A stretch of DNA of 64,000 bases from Hofstenia miamia (taxonomy: Eukaryota > Xenacoelomorpha > Acoela > Hofsteniidae): NCBI GenBank assembly GCA_900660155.1, contig CABFPE010000215.1, forward strand, positions 245,073-309,072, in the 5' to 3' direction. The translations under genes and the position numbers were made by a program. The notes under the pieces are model-generated. The model was not told where the DNA came from. It was given only the letters and a program-made list of their open reading frames with translations, and did not search any database. This document shows positions 44,626 through 56,928 of this stretch, piece after piece (position 1 is the first letter of the stretch; every line of letters begins with the position of its first letter).

Positions 44626-46566
44626 TACCATAGGGTTTTGTCAATCTACTCCCAATTTTGCAGTCTTTGCAGTTAATTTGCTCAACTCAGTTAAACTTCT
44701 GTTCATTGTTCTCAACTTTCAAATCAAAGGCACCCTAGATATGGATTCACTTATTGTATTATATATCTCAGTTATCTTTTATTATCTGTTTCATTGTTAT
44801 TTATGTATTTTATTCACATAATGAATATACATAGTATCACATATTAAGATGAGTTAAAATTTTGCACCTTTAGGGTACGAATTGGGACTTTCTTCTCCCT
44901 TAGTTACATTTTATGTATGCATATAAACCAATACCAGGGTTGATGGTCTTGAATCAATATGAGGTAATTCTGAGTTAAATCACGATACAAATTAACGCAA
45001 AATTCAAATAAATCAATATTAAAAAATACAAGTTCTCGAACTTTTTAATCTTTATGAAGTTTCTAATATTTTCCGGTGTAAGCTCTGTACATCAAATGTT
45101 CTATATTATAAAAGACTTTTGTCACTATATAATTAGTTGTGATAGAACTTTCTGCGAACTAAGCAAAATGTCTCCTCTTTTGTTTATCAGTTAAAACTAG
45201 AAATATTTTTTTTAATTTTGGCTGATAAATGGCCAGCAATTTTACCTGCATTTACCAAAAATCTCCAAATGGCTGCAGGTCACTAACCTTCCGACTAGTA
45301 TACGGTTCCATCTCTGAATTATACACTCTGTCAAATGATAAAGTTTTAGCATTAAAGCAAAAATGCTTTTGATTTAGAACTCTATAGTGTGTACCTGCTC
45401 TTATAACAAAACATACATAATGCAAAGCCATTTTCCCACACGTTGTACGTATTTTTTGTTATTGTGCGCCTTGTAAATACATGTGAGAAGCAAGCTAGCA
45501 TATCCCATGTATCTTTTAACACATGCTTATTTCAAATATATTGTTGAGATCCTGTAAATTGTTCATGAAAATTCAAATTGAAACAAAAAAATTGATTTAA
45601 ATCGTAAAAATCCATTATGTTGATTTTTCACAGCCCAGTCCAAAATGACTGAACGAAAAGGATGCAAGCAATTTTCTTTGGCTCCTTGTAGCGTTCTGTC
45701 TTTAATAGTAATTTAATCAGAAATAAGCAGTAAGATCTCTTTCTGAAGTGTTCCAACGAAATTTTCAAGTAGTTCGGTAGATGCACGTAAAAAGGACAAA
45801 CGTAAGTCAAAATCGATTGTCATCCGAATTTCGGGATTCATAGTAAACTCGTATTAATGCTTAAAGTCAAAGTTGAAAGAGGTTTCAGTCTGACGGTGAA
45901 GATTGAATGATAACTGGCTCCTGGAAGGATGCAGGTTACACTTTCTAAAAATAATTCTCACAATACAAAGTTAATTCATTGAAAGATTCTATATTTATGA
46001 AATATATTATAGAAATAATGTCCTTACAACACGTTTTGAATTTCATAACAGTATCTTAACAAACGCATTCTCTTGTTTTCGTTAATATATCAATATACAC
46101 CATGTATGAACGTACACCAATACGGCAGTCTTGAAAACAATATACTACCCTTTACGTTTTCAATTGAGAGAAAAACATTGGTTCAGGAACCTACCAGCAA
46201 GGAAAGCGGGCAAATTTTACAGTAGCTGATTACAAAATAAAAAAGACAAAAGTGCATCCAGATATATATAAAAACACATTATTTTAAAGCTTTGAGATAA
46301 ATTGTTACAACTGATTTGAGATTTCATATATAATGCCTAGTGTGGACCAAAAATTACCAGAAAAATTCTAAATCACATAATTATTAACAATCATACGGTA
46401 TACTGCATAGGTACACAATTGTGTACTTCAGGATTAATGGCTAAAATATATTTCTAAGAGTATATATCAAAGGAACACATTTGAGCATACAAAACAAAAT
46501 TTATTAAAAATAGCATCATACAAGATCTTGGCATTAACAGAGTGTGCAGTCAATGCATGTGATAAG
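44626..46566. other. Intergenic, AT-rich
   Basis: Only short ORFs (for example 45628-45810 minus) without family resemblance. No supported feature. Confidence 0.4.
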
Positions 46567-47668
46567 CAGTGTTTCATGTGGATTGTGGAAGTTGGAATTT
46601 CCATTCCATTCTAGATTATGGAAATGGCAATGGAATGGAAACGGAAATCATTTAATGGATTGGAAATTTTATGGAAATGCCATTTCAAAAAGGATATGTT
46701 CAAAACACCCTAATTTTTTAAATATATGTAAATTATTAAAGAACAGTCACAAAATACATTAAAAGAACAAAGTTTGTCCGAGTCAAAAAATCAGACCGAA
46801 TACAATGACTAATTTTTTTGGTCATTTATTGGTTAAATAGTCTCATCAATAAACTAGTGAAGCCATTCTTGCTTCCATGCGTAAATATTTCAAACAGTTC
46901 AAAGACTTGATCAGTCTGTGACATTTAAATGTCGTAAACAATTCTGATTCCAACCTTTTTAATATTTAATGGCACTGTAGTTAATTTAGCTATTTAAAGA
47001 AAGTTTGTGATGCATAAGAGTTTACTGCCTGCAGATTTTCATCGGCATGCATATATGACTTTAAATTATCTATTTTTTCGATTTTGAGCAGAACTGGAAG
47101 TGAAATTAAATGAAATAATTACTAAAAATGAAATTGAGAGATCTTTGGCTGAGGCCAAGAACAAAAGTATTGCAAAGTTCTATTGTTTACCTTAGCAATT
47201 TCAACAAACAAACATAGCATTTCAGTTATCTGAACCGAATTGTAATATCTGTTCTCATTATAGTAAATTTGATGAACCATTATAGTAGGATTCTATGACA
47301 CCACTCAGTCCCATGGGAGGCACTGGGTCTAAATATTTTAGTGGACTGGAGCTAATCTGGTGCTGGGGCCAAAAAATGAAGAATGCTACTAAAAACTTTC
47401 CAATTTTGATCAAAATAGAAGTTATAGTGTGGTAGACAATTGGACCATTAAACCATAAAATTTCATGTGATTGAGATGTTTCCAAATCCAATGGGACCTG
47501 AAGGAACTGAAACCTATATGATAATGAAATTCTGGTCCCCAGAAGCCTAACTACTAAATACTTCCTCTAAGAGTTATGGAAAGATGCGGAAATTATTGGA
47601 AAAATATGGAAACATTTTAAAAATAGACGTGGTAATGGAAGAGAATCGGATTTCCGTATGCAAGTCTG
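46567..47668. mobile_element. Candidate hAT-type element, TGGAAA family
   Basis: The left end CAGTGTTTCATGTGG and the reverse-complemented right end CAGACTTGCATACGG are partly alike. TGGAA(A) recurs about ten times in the first 130 bp and at least five times in the last 100 bp. The flanking 8-mers (GTGATAAG and CTTTTCCG) do not match, so one end is probably wrong or decayed. Confidence 0.45.
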
Positions 47669-48077
47669 CTTTTCCGAACATTTCTTCAAGGTAATTAAGT
47701 AATGAAGTAAACATCGGGCAGGCATATTTTAAATCATCTACGATTACATATAAAATATTTACTACTGTCTATATGTTACAGAATTGAATTATTGTCTGTA
47801 ATTCTTAATGATTGAGTATCTTTTATTGTAACAACCTCACTGGTAACTATGTAACTTATACCATAAATAGAATCTAATGAAATTCTCTTCAAATTTGTAG
47901 TATATTAGCATACGATTAGCTACTTTTATAATATAGTTTTCTATAAAATTATGCTTAAAATTTGTAATGTAAAAGTTTACTATTAATAGTAATTGTAATT
48001 TGAAATTTCAAACTACTGTTATTCTTTGCGGCAATTTTGCGAGGTTAATTTACGTTTATTATAAAGTGAACAGTAGC

Positions 48078-49273
48078 ATGGTGGTATTTCTTTTCAATAT
48101 TTGCTTATTGATTGTTATTCTTCGAGCTGAAGTTTCCATGCGCGGTTGTAGAATTCCAGAAATAGATGCTATAAAAAAAGGCATCCTAAGAGAATTTAAG
48201 TGTGAGCTGCAGCATGCATTGATTATTGAAATCAAACCTCAAAATAACAAAATTAAGTTAACTGGAATTTGGCTACATTTTCCTACTTTCAACACTAGTT
48301 GGCTAAAGGAATTTTACTACAACCCCGACTTGCATCTCGCACTAAGAAACTTAGACATCGGGAGAAATCACCACACAATCGTTACCAAAAAGCTCTTACT
48401 TGAGAATGTTAATGGAACATTCATTCATAAAACAATTGCTTCTGTCAATGAATTGATTATAAAGAATAGCCACTTCAAAGAACCTCATCTGAAGTATGAA
48501 GGATATAATGATAGGTACCTCTTTGATGTGAAAAGCAACTGTAGTTCAAAAGTTTCAGTATTTAATTCAACCTTTGAAAACATCAAGTTTGTGGATGAAA
48601 TATTCAAATTATATGGATAGTGCAGAGAGGAAAAGGTCTTGCCAAAAGCAAAATTTATTCAAAACAAATTTATTTCAAACAAACATTTAAGGTATTTAAT
48701 TAAAACTGCTAGCTTCGCTGTGAAAATAGACAATAACATTTTCTTAAAAAACCAAAATATAACACATTCTGTGGTAAGTATAGGATGCAATCATTCCTGG
48801 CCCCCAAACTATAGATTTGGAGTTATCTCCAACGCATTTGAAAAGAACAAGTATTGCCATAAAATTGTTCATATTTTATCTAGCGACTCCTACATAAAAG
48901 CTAGTATTAATTTAGTGGGGAATAAGTACTTTCACAATATAAAGGCTGATTCGTTTGTGTCAATAAATAACGTACATTTGATTGTTACTTATAATCAAAC
49001 ACTTAATCACAAGATTGCACCTGAGAAACAACGTCGAATTCAAAGAAGTAAAAAGTTGATTACTTGGAAAGACATTGAAAATTGTTAAATGAGCTAAAGG
49101 TAGATTATAAGTCTGATGATTCCAAATTTCAATTCACTTCTTCAACAATTGTTCCTTCTGTTGGATATGATATAACTCATTATGTATATTGCAATATTAC
49201 AAAACAGAAACTTATGCTAATTATTCCAAAATTAAGAGCCAATTTCTGTAATGTTTTTACTCAGTATGCGTAA
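48078..49273 (+). pseudogene. Unrecognised secreted, probably beta-helical protein, broken frame
   Basis: From ATG 48078 a hydrophobic leader (MVVFLFNICLLIVILRAEVS) reads as a signal peptide. About 395 residues follow, interrupted by one in-frame TAG (48618-48620) and one single-base shift near 49080 (TAA at 49086, while the next frame continues NELKVDYKSDD). There are many N-glycosylation sites (NTS, NGT, NCS, NST). A repeated FxxNxF pattern (NSTFENI, QNKFISNK, DNNIFLKN, SNAFEKNKY, GNKYFHN) at intervals of roughly 25-35 residues is what right-handed parallel beta-helix proteins show. I do not recognise the family. It may be a recent pseudogene, a stop-codon read-through, or a gene with a tiny missed intron or sequencing errors. 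Confidence 0.55.
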
Positions 49274-50697
49274 TAAACTCAAATATATGGTAAAATTTTC
49301 TATTTTTGAAATGTACTATATAGTAGTGGAGAGGTAGTAGATGTAATATAAGTAGATTCATTAGACGTATATTCTTAAAACTTTATTCAATATTAACTAG
49401 AAATCTTGAAAACAATCAATTGATTTACAAACTAATGGATAATTATTATTGGTGTATTCAAGGGGGAGGACACAGGGGAATGTCCCCTGCTCCTCTGAGA
49501 GAAATGATAATAACACATAAATTTAGTGTGTAATTTTATTTTAGAAAGTGTAAATACATATTCCTTGCCAGATTTATTTTTCTCCTTGCATATATTTTAC
49601 ATAAATTATCAATTGTTTAGCTAAGGTGATAAAAAATAATAGATGATTTTATGAGGTAATGAAAAATGACTGTCACAATATCAGATAGGTTGGGCTTTAA
49701 CCAACAACTTGAGCCAATAAATTGGCAAGCATAATAACATTTTACTACCATCTGCTGGAAATGTTTAATTTACTTCAATCTATGCATTGATGTATTAGGC
49801 GAGCATTTTGTGTTCTTGGAAATATATACAAAAGTTCAACAAAGCTCATTAGTGGGCTGAAATGTTTTAACAAGAACAGTGTGTTTTAAATGCAGTAGTC
49901 AGTCTTTGCAGAGAGTTCTTTACTAGGTAAGTCGTTTTTATAATTTGAAATGTGAAATTCTCCTTTTCTGTGAAACTTATACAACTGACAAAATTATTTA
50001 ATGATTGTTCAATGCGTTAAAGTCTTCTAGAACATATGCGTATAGATATATTTTATAGTAATGACTAGTTATTCAAACACCTTCTCAATGTTGAAGAGTG
50101 GAAATCAAAAATCACTTATGCATTCAATTAATGCTAACATCTCTTAGAGGGCACAATGTCTTTAAACCGCATTTGTTATAGCATTTCATCATTTTTATAA
50201 TTCCATCATATGTACACACAGCACATAGGGCAAATATTAGCCTAGCATGGTTAATTGAATTACAATAGAAATTGGAGATATAATCAAACCATCATGCAAA
50301 AGAAAGACATGGATAAATTTCCATGCTACAAGGGTTAGTTTTAAATTGAGCAATCACAATTCATAATAATAATTAAATTTATAACACATCGCAGGGTAAT
50401 CTCTTGTGTCAATCATTCATCTTGGAAAAACGCAATATATACTATTAATAAACACATAAAGCCTTGAACAGTTAATTCATTTACAATGGTAGATATGATA
50501 TATTCAAACCATCATGTAAAGAGATACAAATTTAATAACTACAATGAAATGTGGGTGTAGATTTGATCATTTTATCCAGTAACACAATTATAAAGACCAT
50601 ATTCCCAGATCGATATTTCTCATGTTATTAATTATTTATATTGCTTTTAGTTTTGTAGTTTGTAGTGTTGTTTATTGTATTGTAAGCTTAGTTAAAG

Positions 50698-50725
50698 ATT
50701 ATTATTATTATTATTATTATTATTA
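50698..50725. repeat. (ATT)n microsatellite
   Basis: About nine ATT units. Confidence 0.9.
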
Positions 50726-51824
50726 ACACAACAAAAATCTGTTTGAATGCCAACCATTCACTGCAAAAAGGAAAATTCACACTAAATGTTAGACATGGAG
50801 TTATATATTTAATGAACAAATGTACAAAAACAGCTATCATCACAATCAATTGTGCAAAATGCACTCTATATGAATATTAAGTCTATATATTCAAATGAAA
50901 TCATGATAAAACAAAAAAAGAATTTATCTGGTTGCTCTATTATCAATGCCTTAAAACAACTAAATTTAGGAAATAACATAAAAAATATCTTTGCGAACAA
51001 TGCGGGCTTTGATCTAGTAGCATTTCTTTAATTTTTTACAATACATGACAATTTATAAGGAAAGAAGCAAAAATTCCCCCAGTAAAACAAAAACATTTTT
51101 TGATTTTTATGAAGATTGGTCAATAATTGTTGAATTTATTCAATAACATAAATCTTGTTATGTCTGCAATAAACGACTAGCATACTAACTTTGTTTAGTA
51201 ATTTCTAAAATATTGTATCAAATAAAACTCCTAATACATTAAGCAAATACTTTAGAAAACGCCATATTCTAGTTTCCATGGATATTATATTTGCTAAGCA
51301 ACACAGCTCAAGAAAGAAAATGAGGTAGTGAATTTAGTAAAGACAAGAAGAAATTCAGGAAAAAATATTCAGCAAACAAGTAACAAAATAATATTGTATT
51401 TTTAAAGTTCTTTGTTCTATTTAATGAACCATATCTATTGAAAATAGTCATGTTTCAGCTATTCACTTTACATTATGATTGGTGATGCTTCATATTAGAA
51501 AACCTATTTCTTTCATATTACAACAAAGAATATATCAAATTTGTGGTTATCCAAATTGATGATGGTAAATTGAAATAAAAGCTTGGTCAATCTAATGATG
51601 TTTTATGATTAGATATGAAATGGGTGGTTTGATTTTACTGTTTTTAATTATACAGGTATGTTTATTGTTGAATTTTGCCAAATATCCATTTAAATTTGGG
51701 TTTATATTAAGCACTCAGGATTTGTGTAGCAGTGCTTGGGTGAATTTAAATAATACTTGTCTAAGCCAATTAATATCAATTTGACTTGTTGAATTCATAT
51801 ATTATCATGGAGTCATAGTCAACA

Positions 51825-51845
51825 ATCTTATCTTATCTTATCTTA
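51825..51845. repeat. (TCTTA)n microsatellite
   Basis: Four TCTTA units. Confidence 0.85.
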
Positions 51846-53027
51846 ATGAAATGATGGTGGAAATATCTTAACTGAATTGTTAGCCCTGGTGAGCTGATAC
51901 TTTTCATTGATTTCAATTTCAAATTACATGTAAAGCTGGGGCTTTGGTTTAGATCTTGAAATACATCTGCACATAGAAACATTGGTATGCATTTGATCCC
52001 CAAATTTAATGTTTTTGCGTTCATTGTTTGTACTAATTTGCAATATTTCATGTGTTTTTATATTTTCATAACTTATGTATTTTAAATGAGCATGTATTAA
52101 TATTTGTATTTTTAAGCAATATTCGACCTAACACTTGGCATATGAATGATACTATTAACCAAATATGTTTTAAATGTTCAAGTTACGGTAGAATTTATAC
52201 CATGGTTATGCAATTTTATAGTCAATGTTTTTTTCTATATTGACATTTAAATTATTAATTCACAAATTTCACAGAATTCTTGACGATTTGGCTATCTTAA
52301 TATATGGGTTAATAATTTTTGTTACCGCATGTCTGTATTTTTACTAAATCTTAAACCAACAATGTATTTACATTTCAATTTTTTTAGCTGGCTGACATTC
52401 TAGAGCTCACATGCTTACAAAATATTAGTTTGCAATTTTCTCAAAATTCGTAGCAATCTATCATTAAAATACCATGAGCTTATATTTTTTACATGTAAAT
52501 AATACACTATATACAAGCATTTGTATGTTCAGAGAGTGATCTCAACATGGAGTTGTGACTAATTTGACGAGTAGAATTCATATCTACAGGTGGGAAATTA
52601 AGTGTGTAGAATTATGTAATTACAAGAGTGGTGAATCATCTGGAAAACTTATTCTCATTTCTATGGCAACTACACAATACAGGGGAAAAGACATCAACTA
52701 TGAAGTGGTGAGTAACAAGTGTGTTATTATTTCTATACCAAATACAATATGGGTAGATAAGGAATGTGTACATTAAATCTATAAAATCAATGGAATGCAG
52801 AAAACCCATGTAATGCCTACAAGCACACAAAATCCATAAGTCAAATAAAGTGAAAAAGGATGCGTAAAGTCGAGAAACGTGTACATCCCCTGAAAATCCG
52901 TATAAATCAAAAAGAAATGCAGAGAAAAGCTTGTTGTGTAAAACTAATATCGTAATAGTGTATTAATGAAAGCATGTATATGTATAAATCCTACTAATAG
53001 CTTTGCATGTATAATTTATTCGGAAAA

Positions 53028-53540
53028 CGAAATTGCCTTTATCACGTAAGTCTATATTTCATATGCCTGTAATATTTAAGTATGGCGAATATTTTCCCGT
53101 TTTGTATTAGTGAAAAATGAATTAAACATTGAATTTTTTATGGATAGGAAACATTGGTGAGAACGAATTAATTACAATAATTGCGGATATTAATCATTAG
53201 AAACATGTGGAAGAATAGCAATGTATTTGAAAAAACAAAAGATGAAATTGCCTTTATCATCTTGATGGTGAATATTTTTCAGTTTTGTATTATTAGCGAA
53301 AAATGAATTAATTGCATGGAATTTTTACAATGAAATAGCAGCACATTTGAAAAAACGAAATGTAACCTTTTGCATGTAATGTATAGACTCCCTCAAAACG
53401 AAATGAATTTCAACAATTGTGAATGTTAATCATTAGAACGTGTCGAATGCTTTACAATGAAATAGCAACTTATTTGAAAAATGAAAATGTGTAATCTTTT
53501 GTATGCAATGTATAGATCCCCAAAAATACGAATTAAATTT
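53028..53540. repeat. Diverged complex tandem repeats
   Basis: GAAATTGCCTTTATCA plus TGTATTA..GAAAAATGAATTA recurs 215 bp apart (53028 and 53243). AATGAAATAGCA..ATTTGAAAAA..CTTTTG..TGCAATGTATAGA and ATTAATCATTAGAA recur two to three times with different spacing. A locally amplified AT-rich unit. Confidence 0.6.
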
Positions 53541-54417
53541 AGTAGATAGACTAACTAAACAGATTTGCATGGATTTTTGCTGTTTAGAAAATTAATCAGT
53601 CAACAATGGCTTATCACAAAATGTGATATAAACCCCCAGCTAACAATGCCATGTATATTAACAAATTAATGTGTGCAAACAAGTACATGTAAACATGCAA
53701 ACAGCAAAATAAAACATGCAAACTAAATTAGGCCATGTAAATATCACAAAACTAGTAAGTGCATGAATAATCACAAAACAACAATTTCCATTACGTCACT
53801 ACAACGCCAATATCCACAAGCTGGCAGGGATCAAATTAATCAATTGTTTTGTCTGTATAGATATATATCTGGTTTCTTTGAAATAGTTATTTAGCGTATA
53901 CACTTGGCGTGCCTTTCATATTTCACGTAAATTCAAATTGCAGTAAGTTTATTAAGATTTTTTTCTATGCTTATGAAAGTATTGTGAATAAAAATTTTAA
54001 TATTATTTATAACATCAAAACATAATAAATAATACATAGTATAGTTGGTTAATCTCTATTGCTTAATTACTGCCATAGCCTAATTTTGTTTATTCAATTG
54101 AAAACAATAAGAAAGAAGATGTCTAAAAAATTTGTTTCCAATTGGATACAATTACAGAATTTGTCATATTATTAATTCATAGTTCTTTTCAAATGCAATA
54201 TATGAATAAATATGAATAATTTTTGCATTTTGCACTTAATAGTATGATTAGCAACATTGTTCATTCTCTATGTTCTACACTACCATTAGGTTCAAATAAA
54301 TCAAACATTATTTTGATAATTATGATAATATGTTTGATCTAATGTTGCATTTAAAGAATGAATTTCAAATGTTTATTACTCAAACAATGAGAAGCAACTG
54401 CCTATATAATCCTCTAC

Positions 54418-54970
54418 TTAAGTACTTTAAGGATCTCAAGAAGAAAGGCAGAGGCTCATCCAATGAAGTTATTGATTACAACTGGACTTTCAGTTGTCAG
54501 ATGGTTTGACAATCATGCTGTCACATTAGCATCTACCTTTCTAAGTAAAACTCTTGTTGGTAAATGCCGCCATTATGAAATGAAAGAAAAGAAAATAGCT
54601 AAAGTAGATTAGCCCAACATTGTTAAGAACACAAAAACCATATGGGTGGTGTTGATCTGCAGCACATGCTGCTAAATTTTTACTGAATAGATCATCAGAG
54701 CAACAAATATTATATGCGAATTTTATTTTCCTTGTTAGAACTATAATAAGAAATGCATGGTTGGAATATATATTAATTCTACTACCAGAAGAAGATATTT
54801 CAGAAAAACGAATGGCATTGAAAACATTCAGCCTCTCTATATGCAGTGGGTTGACGAAATGTGGAAAATCATTTTGAAGAAAAGCAGGAAGACCTAGCTT
54901 GGCTGTTAGCCAATTACCACTAAAAAACGAAGACCAAATGAATCACCTGCTTGAGACAACATACAATTGA
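54418..54970 (+). pseudogene. piggyBac transposase pseudogene, C-terminal half
   Basis: Frames must be switched, but the order is that of piggyBac transposases: DLKKKGRGSSNEV (about 54430), a DNxxVTLAST block, SKTLVGKCRHYEMKEKKI, then KVD-stop-PNIVKNTKT and a GGVDLxxML stretch (about 54640). After that come NAWLEYILIL (about 54750) and GRPSLAVSQLPL (about 54895). The PNIVKxxNxxMGGVDxxD block holds the last catalytic Asp in this family. At least three stops or shifts make it dead. No N-terminal half or TTAA pair found. Confidence 0.8.
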
Positions 54971-56078
54971 ATCTAATTGATCATCTACCTCTGTCTTAAT
55001 GACAATAAAAACTGTTTTCTTACTTTCATAAGTAACAAGATATTCGATATTCATAGAACAATAAATTGTACATTAATTGATGCGAATTTTAAATAAAGTT
55101 AATCAACATGGATTAGCTTGTTGCTTAACTTTTCCCTAAGATCGATTGAATAACCATAGGAAGGTGACAGGAATATCATTGCAACGGATTAAGTCCATTA
55201 TTTACATCAAAATTACTTAAGTATGTTAAGGATTAAATTTTCACAATCTTATTTTTTATCTTAAGAATGAAAGGGTTAATGTCATTATTTCAGTCTGTAA
55301 GCACATTATAGTTTCGCACCTGAAGTAGCCTTAAATGTTGGACTAGTGAAATTTGAATTTCAAATGTTGTCGATCAACCAATATTCAACTAAATAGACTG
55401 TTAGTATACCTAGGAATATTGTGTGTAGGTTTAATATCAACCATAAAAGTTCTTATTTAGTTAATCAACCATAATTGAATTAGGTTATATGCAAAAATAA
55501 GCGGAGCGTTTATGTAAATGCACACAATCCCGTATAATCAAACTTTCAAATCATATTTCATGTGCTCAATTTTTCATCGAATAGTTCCCCAACTAAAAAG
55601 TTTGTACATCCATTATAAAAACAAGTCCTACAATAAATTGCAATTTTCGAATTGTTCATACATATCTTATAACAATAAACCTTAGCACCTGCAAAGGTGA
55701 AATTAAAAAAAATTCATTTCATGCAGCCATTAGAACTTGGACTGAATTAACAGTAAATATGCACAAATTGAAAATATGGTTAAATTAATAAATTTGATAA
55801 AGAACTTCCTTAGTTTAATTATTTACCAAATCTAAAAGCCAGTTAATGGAAGGGCTTCAAATTTTATCAAACGTGGTTAAGACCTATACTGAACATTTGT
55901 ACTTATCTTGTGATAATTATGTTTCATGAAATTTTAAGAGCATTGGTACTGTAAACAGCAATTTGTAGAATTTGAATACTATACTAAATAAATATTTTTT
56001 CAACTATAATTGATTGAAAATGTTTACTTACCCAGAATAAAAATTAAACAAAATACATCAAATACATCACTTTATGCG
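54971..56078. other. Intergenic, AT-rich
   Basis: No ORF, repeat or transposon signature that I can support. Confidence 0.4.
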
Positions 56079-56084
56079 TTTATT
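56079..56084 (-). promoter_or_regulatory. AATAAA poly(A) signal for PLAA
   Basis: Canonical hexamer on the minus strand 49 bp past the TAA stop at 56133-56135. Confidence 0.7.
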
Positions 56085-56132
56085 TACACAATAACTTTAG
56101 TATATATGCTCTAATAATAAAACTACTATAAA

Positions 56133-56928
56133 TTAGGTTGTAAAATCTTTAATTAAAAATTTTGCAACATCTCCTAACTTTCCATGCCATTTAGGAACAT
56201 GTTCTTGAATCAATTTAGGAATTTCACAATTAATGCACGCATCTTTTAGCAAACGATTACTATGACAAAAAGTGCCAATAGCACAAAGAATTCGCAGTAA
56301 GGCTTCGTCAACGGCATCTTTCGAAAACCAATCGGGTAGTAAAGCAATGACATCAATTGGAAGAGGGAAGGTAGCCTGGTCTGCAGCAAATGCAACGAAT
56401 GACATGTTGAGCAAAACAGTGGAACTCGCCACTGCTACAGAACCGTCACAATTAGGGAAAGGAGGCCATTTCAGCAATTTCATTAAACATTCATAATTAT
56501 TTGATGACAGTGAAAGTGGTTGCTGACCGATTAGATTAGCTAGAAGACGCAAACCAGTCAATTGCGTTGGCCGAGCGTTCGAATGAGACAGCCTATCAAT
56601 CACATCGTCAATGTGCCGTTCACTGAAATCAATATTTTGAAAAAGAAGTATTATTCTAAGAGCATCCCAAACGGGAAATACGCGATCCATCGGCCACAAG
56701 ACGGACAACCTCACAAGATTATCGAGCAGGCCTTCACTGCATGGCTTTCTCAATTCTAAGCAGGAGTGAAGTTCTTGCAGTGATTCACTTCCCAAACGCT
56801 CATCCTGATGTTGATGTGAATTCGAAAATGCTGTGAGTTTGGCAACGAGTCCCTTGAGGATTTGAGGCTGTTGAACATCAAATAACACTGGCGACTTTAG
56901 AGGGTAAAAACTATTTTCAGCCGGTGGC
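56133..56928 (-). CDS. PLAA: PLAA terminal exon, PUL domain
   Basis: Acceptor ATATTTTAG before GCCACCGGC. Encodes [20 protein letters not shown] (human [20 protein letters not shown]), [35 protein letters not shown] and a final [14 protein letters not shown]. This is a complete PUL domain. Confidence 0.92.

Larger units (their letters stand above)
49274..53027. other. Long AT-rich intergenic region
   Basis: Contains a diverged 220-bp-spaced repeat (50255-50310 and 50475-50530, sharing TTCAAACCATCATG), (ATT)n at 50698-50725 and (TCTTA)n at 51825-51845. A small GGGGA/TCCCC hairpin lies at about 49470. No coding evidence. Confidence 0.45.

Noticed and set aside
56272-56759. Plus-strand ORFs of 65-74 codons
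   Set aside because: Antisense shadows of the PLAA PUL exon.
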